The notes under the pieces are model-generated. The model did no database searches. It saw only the letters and a program-made list of their open reading frames with translations, and was not told the origin of the DNA. Below, in pieces: positions 18,446-28,091 of a stretch of 55,077 nt of DNA; position 1 is the first letter of the stretch; every line of letters starts with the position of its first letter. Location of the stretch: contig NZ_JAUOEK010000050.1 of assembly GCF_030540835.1 (NCBI RefSeq), forward strand, positions 1 through 55,077. Direction: 5' to 3'. Made by a program: the position numbers and the translations under genes. This DNA comes from Flavivirga aquimarina (GTDB taxonomy: Bacteria; Bacteroidota; Bacteroidia; Flavobacteriales; Flavobacteriaceae).

Positions 18446-20011
18446 ATGAAAAATTTATTTTATAGGATTCTAGTATTTGTGCTTGTCATTTCCTTAGGAG
18501 GGTGTCAAGACTTCCTTGAAGAAGACGCAAGAGGCCTTCTTACACCAAGCAGTTTTTTTCAAAATGAAGATGAAGCTAATCTAGCACTAAATGGTCTTAT
18601 TGCCACAATGCGAGATAATGATGTAAGTGGTCAAGGTATGATTAGACAGCAAACTATGGGTACTGATGTTTGTGTTTCAGGAAGATTTGCCTTAGCTGGT
18701 GCATGGTTACATTCTTTATATAATCTTCAAGTAGATAATGGGGCGATTTTTAATATCTGGGCCGACCTTTATAGTGGTGTAAAGGATGCTAACTTCATTA
18801 TTGCCAGTGTTGAGAATTCATCTTTGTCTGATGAGATTAAAGGAGCGACCATAGCACAAGCCCAATTTTACCGCGCGTATTTCTACTATCGTTTAACAAC
18901 AATGTTTGGCGATGTTCCTTTCTGGCTTGATGAGTTGAATATTGAAGAAGTTAGCCTATTAGGAAGTACGCCCGTAGCTGAAATTCAAGAGCGTATGATT
19001 TTAGATTTGGACCAAGCAATTAATGCAGGTTTTTTAGCTACAAGTACGTGGGGAGATAATGGTGGTAGACCCACAGTATGGGCTGCTCGAATGATGAAAG
19101 CGCACTTGCACATGTGGCAGCAGCAATGGCCAGAAGCAAGAACGGAGTTGTCCACATTAATTAACAACTCTCCTCATGGCACTACATTGATGCCTTATGG
19201 TGACATCTATAGAGGTGGAAATGAACTTAATAGTGAAATTATATTTGGTGTGGAGTACCTAACAGGGGTGATTGGTAATACCATGAATAATCAAACACAT
19301 TTTAATGCTGCTGGTGAAACGGCAGAAGCAATTGCTGCACATAACGAGTTAGGTATATTTGCTCGTGCTGCTGCAATAACTTGGAGGAGAAGTTTTGCAA
19401 ATAGCTATGCAGATGAGGATGCGCGTAAACCATACAACGTATTTGATAGATTTACATTTCCCAGCACTGGAGAGGAAGTTTTTTTTAATAACGCATATGT
19501 TCCTAAATTTATGCGAGATGTTGTTCCGGTAAGTGACCCTCTTATGATTGTACCTGATGCAAATGGACAAGGTGGTGCTACCATTAATCTTATGACATTA
19601 TCAGAAGCTTACTTATTACTTGCGGAATGTGAGTTCGAAATCGGAGGTTCATCAGGTGTAGCTCTAGAAGCCATAAATGTAGTAAGAAGAAGAGCTAATC
19701 TAACAGACTTGACCGCATTGACGATTGAAGATATTCGACAAGAGCGGGCTTGGGAATTGGCAGGTGAAGGTATGGGTCGAAAAAATGATTTGATTCGTTG
19801 GGGTATTTTAGAAGAAACCGTTCAAGGCATTGCTGCAGCAGAAACTGCGGCAGGTGCGATTCAATTAGCAATTGACAGAGCAGTAGACGAAGCAGCAAAC
19901 ATCGCAGCTGGTCCTGCTGGAAGATTTAATTTCTTACCTATTCCATTGGTGGATATTCTTAATTCCCAACAAATAGGTGGAGCTTTAGAACAAAACCCAC
20001 TGTGGGAATAA
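18446..20011 (+). CDS. SusD/RagB-family glycan-binding lipoprotein (PUL1)
   Basis: A 521-residue surface lipoprotein forming the hinged lid of the adjacent SusC. The lipobox is VISLGGC, with Cys20 lipidated, followed by the typical QDFLEEDARG. The N-terminal SusD-like part shows FFQNEDEANLALNGLIA and the TPR-like helices (ATIAQAQFYRAYFYYRLTTMFGDVPFW, ~134-160). The C-terminal RagB part has EAYLLLAECEFE, INVVRRRANL and IRQERAWELAGEGMGRKNDLIRWG. It starts 23 nt after susC. A hairpin terminator stands just downstream, separating the transport pair from the enzymes. Confidence 0.95.
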   Translation: MKNLFYRILVFVLVISLGGCQDFLEEDARGLLTPSSFFQNEDEANLALNGLIATMRDNDVSGQGMIRQQTMGTDVCVSGRFALAGAWLHSLYNLQVDNGAIFNIWADLYSGVKDANFIIASVENSSLSDEIKGATIAQAQFYRAYFYYRLTTMFGDVPFWLDELNIEEVSLLGSTPVAEIQERMILDLDQAINAGFLATSTWGDNGGRPTVWAARMMKAHLHMWQQQWPEARTELSTLINNSPHGTTLMPYGDIYRGGNELNSEIIFGVEYLTGVIGNTMNNQTHFNAAGETAEAIAAHNELGIFARAAAITWRRSFANSYADEDARKPYNVFDRFTFPSTGEEVFFNNAYVPKFMRDVVPVSDPLMIVPDANGQGGATINLMTLSEAYLLLAECEFEIGGSSGVALEAINVVRRRANLTDLTALTIEDIRQERAWELAGEGMGRKNDLIRWGILEETVQGIAAAETAAGAIQLAIDRAVDEAANIAAGPAGRFNFLPIPLVDILNSQQIGGALEQNPLWE

Positions 20012-20040
20012 TAGACTAATCTTCTATTCACTTTAATTCT

Positions 20041-20088
20041 AACTTAGACGGTCGAGTATTAATAAAGTACTTAACCGTTTAAGTTTTT
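20041..20088 (+). terminator. Stem-loop terminator after susD (PUL1)
   Basis: AACTTAGACGGT (20041-20052) pairs with ACCGTTTAAGTT (20074-20085) over 12 bp with one wobble, and a T-run follows. It lies 29 nt after the susD stop and may reduce read-through into the sulfatase genes. A 13-bp hairpin occupies the same place after the PUL2 susD. Confidence 0.65.
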
Positions 20089-20158
20089 AAATAATTTTGC
20101 TATAATAAATCTATATATAAGGTTAAATGCTTAATTTAAGTAAACCAAGATTTTTACC

Positions 20159-21685
20159 ATGATTAAAAGAATTCTATTTTATGTAATGTTTGTATGTATT
20201 CTATTTACCTATTCTTGTATCGGTAAAAAGGAAAAAGAAGCAGAGCAAAAACCAAAACCCAATTTTGTTTTTATTCTAGTTGATGATTTAGGCAAAGAAT
20301 GGATAAGTGCGTATGGAGCTACAGATATTGAAACTCCTAATATTGATGCATTGGCATCAAAAGGGATTAAATTTAATAATGCTTATTCTATGCCTCAATG
20401 CACACCAAGTCGGGTGGCTTTGCTCACAGGCAAGTATCCTTATGCAAACGGTTGGGTAAATCATTATGATGTGCCTCGATGGGGAAATGGCGCAAATTTC
20501 GATGCTGTTCAAAATCCCACATTTATCAATGAATTAAGAACACATGGATATCGTACTTGTATAGCTGGAAAATGGCAAATCAATGATTTTAGAATAGAAC
20601 CCGATGCATTGGATAAAGCCGGCTTTGACGATTACTGCATGTGGACAGGTTACGAATCAGGCAATCCTGCAAGTGCTGAGCGATATTGGGATCCCTATAT
20701 TTTCACCAAAGAAGGAAGCAAAACGTATAAAGGAGCCTTTGGACCGGATATATTCTCAGATTTTGTTCTTGATTTTATGCGTGACAACAAAGAATCACCC
20801 ATGTGCATATACTATCCCATGGTGTTAACACATACGCCCTTTGTACATACACCACGTCATCAAGAGGCGAAAACCAAGTATGAAAAACACCAAGCCATGG
20901 TGAGTTATACAGATTTTATTGTCGGAAAATTGGTCAACGGTTTAAAAGAGATGGGTTTGACGGATAATACCTACCTTATTTTCACCACAGACAATGGAAC
21001 TGTACCAAGTATAATAGGTAGTCGCGATGATGTATATGTTCAAGGAGGAAAGTCTTACCTCACCGAGAATGGTATCAATGCCCCTTTTCTAGTGATAACA
21101 CCCGATCAACTCAATTTTGAAACGGATGCACTCATTGATTTTACAGACATTTCAGAAACATTGTTGGAGCTGGCAGGTATTGAAGAACCATTAAACCCTA
21201 ATGGTTCAGCGCGTTCGTTTGCTGATGTTTTGACTGGAAAAAACCAAAAGGGTTCCAAAGAATGGATATTAGCTATGGGCGGGCAACCTGCAATACTCAA
21301 TGAAGAGAATAGGGTGGAAAATTACTTCACCTTCAGAGATCGGGTAATTAGAGATAGTAGGTATAAGGTCTATTTGGATACGCTAAAACAGTTGCATCGA
21401 ATTTTTGATATGAAAACGGACCCCTACGAGCAGCGTAATCTGATTGATACGGCAGGTTTAGTGCCCATACTAGAAAAATTTAAGTTGATTGTAAATGCAC
21501 TTCCAAATGAAGATGCACAACCCAGCTATCAAAAAACCGATACCCTATCAGGCAATATCTCAAGGGAAGACCTAAATAGACTAGCGAAGAGTAATCAAAG
21601 AAACTCGAATATGATGCCTTTATCCAATAAAGAAGCATACGTAGAGTTACAAAACGAGACTTTAAAGCCTAACAAAAATAACTGA
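20159..21685 (+). CDS. S1-family formylglycine sulfatase, lipoprotein (GKWQ variant)
   Basis: A 508-residue sulfatase that removes sulfate esters from the PUL1 glycan. The lipobox FTYSC gives Cys20; the charged KKEKEAEQK tail after it is consistent with surface export. The metal site begins FILVDDLG (~38-45). The modified catalytic residue is Cys81 in CTPSRVALLTGKYPY, which needs conversion to formylglycine. The later GKW motif reads GKWQIND, where most S1 enzymes have GKWH; TDNGT supplies the other metal ligand region (~residue 280). It is the first enzyme after the susD terminator, and the next gene starts 28 nt on. Exact sulfate position and S1 subfamily cannot be told. Confidence 0.92.
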   Translation: MIKRILFYVMFVCILFTYSCIGKKEKEAEQKPKPNFVFILVDDLGKEWISAYGATDIETPNIDALASKGIKFNNAYSMPQCTPSRVALLTGKYPYANGWVNHYDVPRWGNGANFDAVQNPTFINELRTHGYRTCIAGKWQINDFRIEPDALDKAGFDDYCMWTGYESGNPASAERYWDPYIFTKEGSKTYKGAFGPDIFSDFVLDFMRDNKESPMCIYYPMVLTHTPFVHTPRHQEAKTKYEKHQAMVSYTDFIVGKLVNGLKEMGLTDNTYLIFTTDNGTVPSIIGSRDDVYVQGGKSYLTENGINAPFLVITPDQLNFETDALIDFTDISETLLELAGIEEPLNPNGSARSFADVLTGKNQKGSKEWILAMGGQPAILNEENRVENYFTFRDRVIRDSRYKVYLDTLKQLHRIFDMKTDPYEQRNLIDTAGLVPILEKFKLIVNALPNEDAQPSYQKTDTLSGNISREDLNRLAKSNQRNSNMMPLSNKEAYVELQNETLKPNKNN

Positions 21686-21713
21686 TCAATAGATTAATAC
21701 AATTTGAACAACA

Positions 21714-23285
21714 ATGATGTATTCTGAAAGAAATAAGATACTTAGTGCATTGATACTATTAGTCTGTATAGCTTGTACTTCCAAATCAGGGGGCGATAAT
21801 GATTCGATATGGAAGATTAAGAGCCAAGAAGAGATGATTGAAAATATTCTTTCATCAGAGGATATGGAAATAAATGAGGGCTTACTATTTCCAAAAAATG
21901 AGTCTGGAAAAATAACAACTAAAATAAAACACTTTACGGAAAAGCGTGCTGCTCAAAAACTGCAAATAGTACAATCTCCAATTTGGGAGAATTGGACAGA
22001 GACATCTGAATTAGGGACGCCAAATATGGCAGATGCCCCAATATTTTTGAGAAAATCACCTGGCAATTATTGGATTTTTTCGCGTAACAATAGTGAGCCA
22101 AACACAACTTTTGTTGCAAAAGATACAACCTTGAATGGTTTTTCTGTACCGCTTAAGACCACCCCTATCTCAAACCAGTTCAATGCATCGGGAGGGCTTG
22201 AAGATGGCTTAGGAGGCTACCATGCATGGCAAAGTCATGATATGGTCAACTGGGTACATCATGGTTCGGTATCTGATGCTGAAGGAAAATGGATGACCAC
22301 TGCAGAACAAGTTGGGGATAAGACCTATCTCTACTATGATTTTCCAAATGATCAAGACCCTCACTTAATCATTGACGAAGACCTGACCGATGGTAAAATG
22401 GGGAAGAAAATGGGTATCGCCTTTAAGGATCCTTCCGATGGTTCTGATGCTGCAATTATTAGAGATTTAGAGGGCAACTTTCATCTGATTCTTGAAGATT
22501 GGAGTCCGTTAAATGCTTCCAAGAGATCTTGGGATTCGCCATTGGCAAGTCATGCCATCAGTAAAGACGGTATTAATGGATTTAAATTAGTAGAACCAGC
22601 TGTGGATTATAGAGCAAAGCCAACAGGAAAATATGATGAATATCCACACCCTCATTGGTACAAGGAAGACCCTGAGAATTTTCCTGGAAAAGAAGCCACC
22701 GAGGCTATTCCTCAACATAGAATCAAAAAGGGTGATATAAAAGCCTTTGCCAAATATGAAATATATGAGCCAGAGCAGCCAGCCTATGGCGATTGGGCTG
22801 CAATAGCTATTGGGGGTCAATATTATCTATTTGGAGATTATGACCCAGTGGGTTTACATGGTCGAGAAAATATGAAAACGGCTTGGTTTACTTCTTCTGA
22901 TATCAATAAACCGTTCACCTTTTGTGGCGCCATAGGAAAGGGGCACCCCGATCCGGATATCATGTTTGCCGAAGGGCAGTTTTATCTCATCAGCCAAACC
23001 AATGACTTTATTAGCCCAGGACCATGGGTAGAAACCGTCACTGTAAGAGTAGGCGTAGATACAGATGATGATGGTGAAATTGATGAATGGAGTAAATGGC
23101 AAGAAGTAAAAGAAAACTATGATTATGTAGAAGGTTTCTCAAAGCAAGTAGCAAAAATACCAGCTGCACTAGATTTAGCTGACTTGCCTGATGGTTATGG
23201 TTTTCAAATTGAACTAATACTCGATGATACAACCGACAACGAATCTAAGCCGATGATAGAAGCGGTTGAGTTAGTTTTTAAATAA
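21714..23285 (+). CDS. Beta-propeller glycoside-hydrolase-like lipoprotein (GH43/GH117-like, family unassigned)
   Basis: A 523-residue lipoprotein (lipobox LVCIAC, Cys at ~22) read in the PUL1 operon between a sulfatase and a GH29-like gene. Repeated blade-like segments of the form aromatic-D/N-G-x-hydrophobic are visible: MADAPIFLRKSPGNYWIFSR, WQSHDMVNWVHHGSV, GDKTYLYYDFP, DAAIIRDLEGNFHLILEDW, GDWAAIAIGGQYYLFGDYDP, and GHPDPDIMFAEGQFYLISQT. This is the signature of a five-bladed propeller hydrolase such as GH43, GH117 or GH32. Acidic residues in ADAP, PDPDI and EDW could form the catalytic set. I cannot place it in a named CAZy family. An exo-acting role on an unusual sugar of the PUL1 glycan is inference. 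Confidence 0.65.
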   Translation: MMYSERNKILSALILLVCIACTSKSGGDNDSIWKIKSQEEMIENILSSEDMEINEGLLFPKNESGKITTKIKHFTEKRAAQKLQIVQSPIWENWTETSELGTPNMADAPIFLRKSPGNYWIFSRNNSEPNTTFVAKDTTLNGFSVPLKTTPISNQFNASGGLEDGLGGYHAWQSHDMVNWVHHGSVSDAEGKWMTTAEQVGDKTYLYYDFPNDQDPHLIIDEDLTDGKMGKKMGIAFKDPSDGSDAAIIRDLEGNFHLILEDWSPLNASKRSWDSPLASHAISKDGINGFKLVEPAVDYRAKPTGKYDEYPHPHWYKEDPENFPGKEATEAIPQHRIKKGDIKAFAKYEIYEPEQPAYGDWAAIAIGGQYYLFGDYDPVGLHGRENMKTAWFTSSDINKPFTFCGAIGKGHPDPDIMFAEGQFYLISQTNDFISPGPWVETVTVRVGVDTDDDGEIDEWSKWQEVKENYDYVEGFSKQVAKIPAALDLADLPDGYGFQIELILDDTTDNESKPMIEAVELVFK

Positions 23286-23292
23286 TTGGTAG

Positions 23293-24876
23293 ATGAAAAA
23301 CAAATTACAGTTAAGCATACTTGTGTTACTCTTCTCTCAAGGCATGCAAATGGTATCAGCCCAGGATAGCCAGGTCATAGATATAAGGAGTGATGACTTT
23401 AATGTATTGATGGGCTATCAGGGAAACTTGGAGGGATCAATTAAATATTCACCTTTAAAAAATGTGGCCAATGCAGAAAAAGATAATGATGTGGTGTATG
23501 GTTTCACAGATACCAATGACAAAATTAGCTGGAAAGTAAACGTGCCTGAAGAAGCTGAGTATTTGGTAGCCATTCAGCATACGGGTAAAAAATTTCATAG
23601 TGCAATAAACGGAGGGGTAAAACCCAACTGTACAATACAGTTGATGGTCAATGGTGTCATGATAGAGGCTGAATTAAAAGGCTTGACTCAATACAATGAA
23701 TTTACAAAAGTTGCTGGCAATCGGGTTTGGTTCAAGGAGCGTTTACCTCTGAAAAAAGGAGAAAACATCATCGTTTTTCATTTCTCTAAAATATCTGAGG
23801 AGCAAGTTGAGGCTGCAGAGGATGAATTGAAAAATGGCACTTTGAAGAAGTCATCAAATTCCATTGCAATCAAGGATTTGGTACTGGTACGACCAGAGAT
23901 TTACAGCAAAATGAAAGAGCGAGCAAAGGAATTAAAGCCGGATTTATCATGGATGATAGAAGGCAAATACGGGCTGTTTATTCATTGGTCCTTGCTAACC
24001 TATCCATTATACGGTGCTGAAAAAGCGTATAAAAATTTCGAGTGGGGTGTTAACAACTTTGATGTTGAGGTCTTTGCAGATATGGTGGAAGAAACAGGTG
24101 CATCCTGGGTGACTTTTACGACCTGTCATGGAGGGCAATATTTTCCGGCACCAACTAAAGCACTTGAGAATGTAATGCCAGGAAGAACTACCGAGCGTGA
24201 CTTAATAGCTGAACTAGCTGATGCCTTAAATAAGCGCGATATAAAGTTGCTGCTTTATTATAATATGTCTCCAAGAGGAGAAGTTGCAGCTAAGCTCGGA
24301 ATTCAAGAGACCCCTGAAAAATGGCTTGAATACCTGATAAATTTTGCTGAGGAGGTTAGTTTGAGGTATAGAAATAAAATCGCCGGGTGGGGCTACATAG
24401 ATTCGTCGGTGGCTGCTTATGTGCTCAATATGCCTTGGGAAAAATATTATCGGGCACTGAAGGCGGGTAATTCAGATGCTGTTGTGGCTATCAGCAGTCA
24501 CTGGTGGGCACAGTATTCTCCTTTTAATGACCTACAGACCAGTGACGCGGGGTGGAGTATAGGCGACCCACTAGATGATAGACTTTTTAAAGATGGAGGA
24601 CGCTATGAAGGCATTCAACAACATGCCTCATTTGTATTGGATGGTGCATGGATTCCCAGAGAGCCATACAATGGAGTAATCAGAAGTGATGCTAATGCCA
24701 AAGAAGGCCCCACCTTTTCAGAGGAGGAATATATTGACTATTTCAAAAAAATGGATGCGGCTAATATTCCCGTGACCGTCAATATTTTGATAACGCAAGA
24801 TGTAATTAAAGGTCAACCATTTGTGAATGCAAAGAGTGTTGAACTGTTGAAAAAAATCAAAAATAAATTAAAATGA
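23293..24876 (+). CDS. Divergent GH29-like protein with N-terminal carbohydrate-binding-like domain
   Basis: A 527-residue exported protein with a signal peptidase I site (MVSAQ, ~23). Residues ~30-200 look like a beta-sandwich binding module (ISWKVNVPEEAEYLVAIQHTG, IQLMVNGVMIEAEL, LPLKKGENIIVFHF). From ~215 the sequence follows the GH29 alpha-fucosidase plan: W-MIEGKYGLFIHWSLLTYPLYG, DVEVFADMVEETGASWVTFTTCHGGQYF, a ~residue 316 LLLYYNMSPRG strand, then GWGYIDSS with Asp370 where GH29 has the LWFD nucleophile. The usual TSKHHDGF motif is replaced by TTCHGGQYF, so substrate specificity or even activity differs. Its stop overlaps the next sulfatase start by 4 nt. Confidence 0.7.
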   Translation: MKNKLQLSILVLLFSQGMQMVSAQDSQVIDIRSDDFNVLMGYQGNLEGSIKYSPLKNVANAEKDNDVVYGFTDTNDKISWKVNVPEEAEYLVAIQHTGKKFHSAINGGVKPNCTIQLMVNGVMIEAELKGLTQYNEFTKVAGNRVWFKERLPLKKGENIIVFHFSKISEEQVEAAEDELKNGTLKKSSNSIAIKDLVLVRPEIYSKMKERAKELKPDLSWMIEGKYGLFIHWSLLTYPLYGAEKAYKNFEWGVNNFDVEVFADMVEETGASWVTFTTCHGGQYFPAPTKALENVMPGRTTERDLIAELADALNKRDIKLLLYYNMSPRGEVAAKLGIQETPEKWLEYLINFAEEVSLRYRNKIAGWGYIDSSVAAYVLNMPWEKYYRALKAGNSDAVVAISSHWWAQYSPFNDLQTSDAGWSIGDPLDDRLFKDGGRYEGIQQHASFVLDGAWIPREPYNGVIRSDANAKEGPTFSEEEYIDYFKKMDAANIPVTVNILITQDVIKGQPFVNAKSVELLKKIKNKLK

Positions 24877-26441
24877 GGAATAACTCTAAATTCTTAGGTT
24901 TGCTACTTTTAGCTTGTCTATTCTCTTGTACGGAGAAGCAAAAAAAACAAGAGCTTACAAAGCCAGTAAAACCCAATGTCATTTTTATATATGCAGATGA
25001 TATGGGCTATGGAGAAGTGCAGGCGCTCAATCCACAGCGTGGTTTAATTCCAACCCCCAATATTAATCAACTAGCCAAAGAAGGCATGGTTTTTACAGAT
25101 GCACATACGAGTTCATCAGTTTGTACACCTTCTCGCTACGCTTTGTTGACTGGGCGGTACAATTGGCGAACTCGATTGCAAAGTAGTGTTTTGACTGGTG
25201 GAAAAGATCCTTTAATTACCGAAGATAGAATGACCTTGGGCCACTTGTTTAGAGATCAAGGATATAGCACATCTTTGATAGGTAAATGGCATTTAGGTTA
25301 TCATTATAATATTCCTGAAGTTGCTGATGAGCCAAAAGAGAACACGGAGACTCATATGTATTCCAAAGCTCCAATAGGTACGAATATTCCAAATGGGCCT
25401 ATTACGAGAGGCTTTGATTCTTTTTATGGTTTTCACCATTCTGGGAGTATGAGCAGTATTGTTGAAGATGACCGAATTGTAAAAGAAATTCCTTTTGTAG
25501 ATGTGCTACCGACCTTGACACAAGAAGTGGTTCGACAAATTGATGTAAAAGCAGAAGAAGCAAAAAATGGCAAGCCTTTTTTTATATACTTTCCGCAAAA
25601 TTCGCCACATAGTCCTGTAGCACCTGCGCCTGAATGGCAAGGGAAAGGTGGTCTGGGAGAGTTTAGTGATTTTGTAGCACAGACAGATGGTTCTGTAGGT
25701 GAAGTGATGAAGGCACTGGAGCGAAACGGACTAACAGACAATACCATTGTTATTTTTAGTGCAGATAATGGTACACATCAGCTTGCCAAATTGAAATTAT
25801 TAGAAAAGCAAGGACATTTTTCTAGTGCCAATTTTCGTGGCCATAAAGCAGATCTTTGGGATGGTGGACACAGAGTACCCTTTATTTGGAGGTGGCCTGG
25901 TGTAATTAAAGCTGGCACACAATCAGACCAGCTTATTTGCCTTACGGATGTGATGGCAACCTTTGCAGCGTATTTCTCAGTAGATTTTAATGATAAGACG
26001 GCAGAAGATAGCTATACTTTCTTGCCTGCAATTCAAGGCAGTGTTATAGATGAACCAAGGAGTGACGTCATCCATCATTCAATAAACGGACGTTTTGCTA
26101 TTCGCCAAAACGAATGGAAATTACTTCTGGCACCCGGTTCGGCAGGCCGTTCTTTTCCAGTAGGTCCAGAAGCTATTGCCGAAGGATTGCCAGAGATGCA
26201 ACTGTACAATATGAAGGAAGATGCAGGTGAGCAAAACAATGTGATAAATGAGCATCCTGAAAAAGTTGAAGCTATGATAAAGCTGCTAGAATCTTATGTA
26301 GCTAAAGGTAGAAGCACCCCTGGCATCAATCAAGAAAATGATGTTGCTGTGGACATTTATAAGACAAACCTAAATAGTACGCATAATAATCCTGAAGGGG
26401 TTCAAAAGTATCGAAGACTCGAAGCGGAGATTTATGAGTAA
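24873..26441 (+). CDS. S1-family formylglycine sulfatase, lipoprotein
   Basis: A 522-residue sulfatase. The lipobox CLFSC gives Cys19. The metal-binding start is FIYADDMGYGEVQ (~38-50), the formylglycine site is Cys84 in CTPSRYALLTGRYNWR, and GKWHLGYH and FSADNGTH complete the active site. The C-terminal subdomain contains HHSINGRFAIRQNEWKLL and the closing GRSTPGINQEND. Overall it resembles the arylsulfatase A-like group, and its C-terminal part closely resembles the broken sulfatase at 32.6-33.2 kb. The ATG overlaps the preceding stop (ATGA), so the two are translationally coupled. Confidence 0.92.
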   Translation: MRNNSKFLGLLLLACLFSCTEKQKKQELTKPVKPNVIFIYADDMGYGEVQALNPQRGLIPTPNINQLAKEGMVFTDAHTSSSVCTPSRYALLTGRYNWRTRLQSSVLTGGKDPLITEDRMTLGHLFRDQGYSTSLIGKWHLGYHYNIPEVADEPKENTETHMYSKAPIGTNIPNGPITRGFDSFYGFHHSGSMSSIVEDDRIVKEIPFVDVLPTLTQEVVRQIDVKAEEAKNGKPFFIYFPQNSPHSPVAPAPEWQGKGGLGEFSDFVAQTDGSVGEVMKALERNGLTDNTIVIFSADNGTHQLAKLKLLEKQGHFSSANFRGHKADLWDGGHRVPFIWRWPGVIKAGTQSDQLICLTDVMATFAAYFSVDFNDKTAEDSYTFLPAIQGSVIDEPRSDVIHHSINGRFAIRQNEWKLLLAPGSAGRSFPVGPEAIAEGLPEMQLYNMKEDAGEQNNVINEHPEKVEAMIKLLESYVAKGRSTPGINQENDVAVDIYKTNLNSTHNNPEGVQKYRRLEAEIYE

Positions 26442-26524
26442 TAAATTTACCACATAGTTAAGAGTTAGCGAGAAAAGGATACGTTATGGCGCTCTAAAAA
26501 TTTATAAACATAAAAGAATTGATT

Positions 26525-28042
26525 ATGCGAAGTATTAAGTTGTTTTTATTAGTATTGACTGTGTTTACAGCATGTAACTCTCCAAAAAAACAAAAACAAG
26601 AAGAAAAGATAGCGGATTCAAAAAGACCCAATATCCTTTTTTTGTTTGCCGATGACCAAAGGGACTTCACTATCAATGCACTAGGGAATACAGAAGTGAT
26701 TACCCCTAATTTAGACTCTTTAGTACAAACGGGAACCACCTTTGAAAATGCCTATATCATGGGAGCAATGAATGGAGCCGTATGCGCCCCAAGTCGTGCT
26801 ATGCTCATGACGGGTAGGGCCTTGTTTAACATTGACCCAACCGGAAATACGATAGACAGTGCCCATACCACCATGCCAAAAGCCATGGAAAAAGCTGGTT
26901 ATACCACACATCATATAGGAAAATGGCATAACGGTAAAGAAGCTTTTATCAATAGCTTCTCTGGAGGAAAAAATATCTTTTTTGGAGGTATGCACAGACA
27001 ATACAACGTGCCTACCTTTAACTATTCTGTAGAAGGACATTATGAAGCGGATAAAATGAACCCCCATTCACCCAAGCATTCTTCAGAACTTTATGCAGAT
27101 GCAGCCATAGACTTTTTAAATGGCTACAATGGTAAAGATCCGTTCTTTACCTATGTCGCGTTTCAGGCACCACATGACCCAAGGGAAATGCCTCAAGAAT
27201 ATCTTGATATGTATGATGATGTAACGGTGCAGCTACCTCCCAACTTTATGCCAGAACACCCATTTGATAATGGTGAACTGGATATTAGAGATGAGTGGTT
27301 GGCAGGCTATCCTCGCACATCAGAAGAGGTTATTGCCAATATCAAAGCCTATTATGCCATGATTACGCATTTGGATGCGCAAATTGGTAGAATCATACAA
27401 ACATTAAAAGAAAAAGACTTATATGAAAATACTATTATAGTTTTTGCAGGGGACAATGGCTTAGCAGTAGGCCAACATGGCTTATTAGGAAAACAAAACT
27501 TGTACGAGCACAGTATCAATGTGCCTTTAATCTTTTCAGGACCAGATATTCCAATGGGTAAGAAGACTAGTGCACTAGCCTATCTTTCTGATTTGTATCC
27601 TACTTTCTGTGAGATGGGACCAGGAGTAGAAGCACCTGCTACAGTCGAGGGGGCAAGTCTTAAAGAGGTGATTCTCAGTGATGCGACTGTGCGAGATGCC
27701 ACCTTTCACTGCTATAAAAACTTTCAAAGAGCCGCCAGAAATGACCGGTATAAAATCATAAAATATAATGTTGATAATACGGTTACAACACAATTATTTG
27801 ATTTGAAAGAAGACCCTTTTGAAACAAAAAACCTAGCCAATGATATGCAGTTTTCAGAGCAGTTAGCAACTATGGAGTTGCTTTTGAAAGAACAAATGAT
27901 AACGTATAATGATGAGGCTGATTTCGAAAAGGAAGGATGGGGAGTACCCGTATTGCTAGCTTGGAAAGACAAAACCAATCCCGAAGAAGTAGCACATTTA
28001 AGAGAGTTGGCAAAGGAAGAAAGAAAAATGAGGGGGTTTTAA
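26525..28042 (+). CDS. S1-family formylglycine sulfatase, lipoprotein
   Basis: A 505-residue sulfatase counted from the ATG at 26525; an in-frame TTG two codons earlier is unlikely to be used. The lipobox VFTAC gives Cys17, followed by a basic stretch. Visible motifs are LFLFADDQRDFT (metal site), Cys87 in CAPSRAMLMTGRALFN (formylglycine), GKWHNGKE, and FAGDNGLAVGQHGLLGKQNLYEHS, which resembles choline-sulfatase/iduronate-sulfatase-like S1 enzymes with a long C-terminal part (DPFETKNLAND). It differs clearly from the other two sulfatases, so the three probably attack different sulfate positions. The target position is not deducible. Confidence 0.9.
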   Translation: MRSIKLFLLVLTVFTACNSPKKQKQEEKIADSKRPNILFLFADDQRDFTINALGNTEVITPNLDSLVQTGTTFENAYIMGAMNGAVCAPSRAMLMTGRALFNIDPTGNTIDSAHTTMPKAMEKAGYTTHHIGKWHNGKEAFINSFSGGKNIFFGGMHRQYNVPTFNYSVEGHYEADKMNPHSPKHSSELYADAAIDFLNGYNGKDPFFTYVAFQAPHDPREMPQEYLDMYDDVTVQLPPNFMPEHPFDNGELDIRDEWLAGYPRTSEEVIANIKAYYAMITHLDAQIGRIIQTLKEKDLYENTIIVFAGDNGLAVGQHGLLGKQNLYEHSINVPLIFSGPDIPMGKKTSALAYLSDLYPTFCEMGPGVEAPATVEGASLKEVILSDATVRDATFHCYKNFQRAARNDRYKIIKYNVDNTVTTQLFDLKEDPFETKNLANDMQFSEQLATMELLLKEQMITYNDEADFEKEGWGVPVLLAWKDKTNPEEVAHLRELAKEERKMRGF

Positions 28043-28091
28043 TATTGCTAAACTGTAATCAATTTACAATAATGGATTTTACATCAACACA

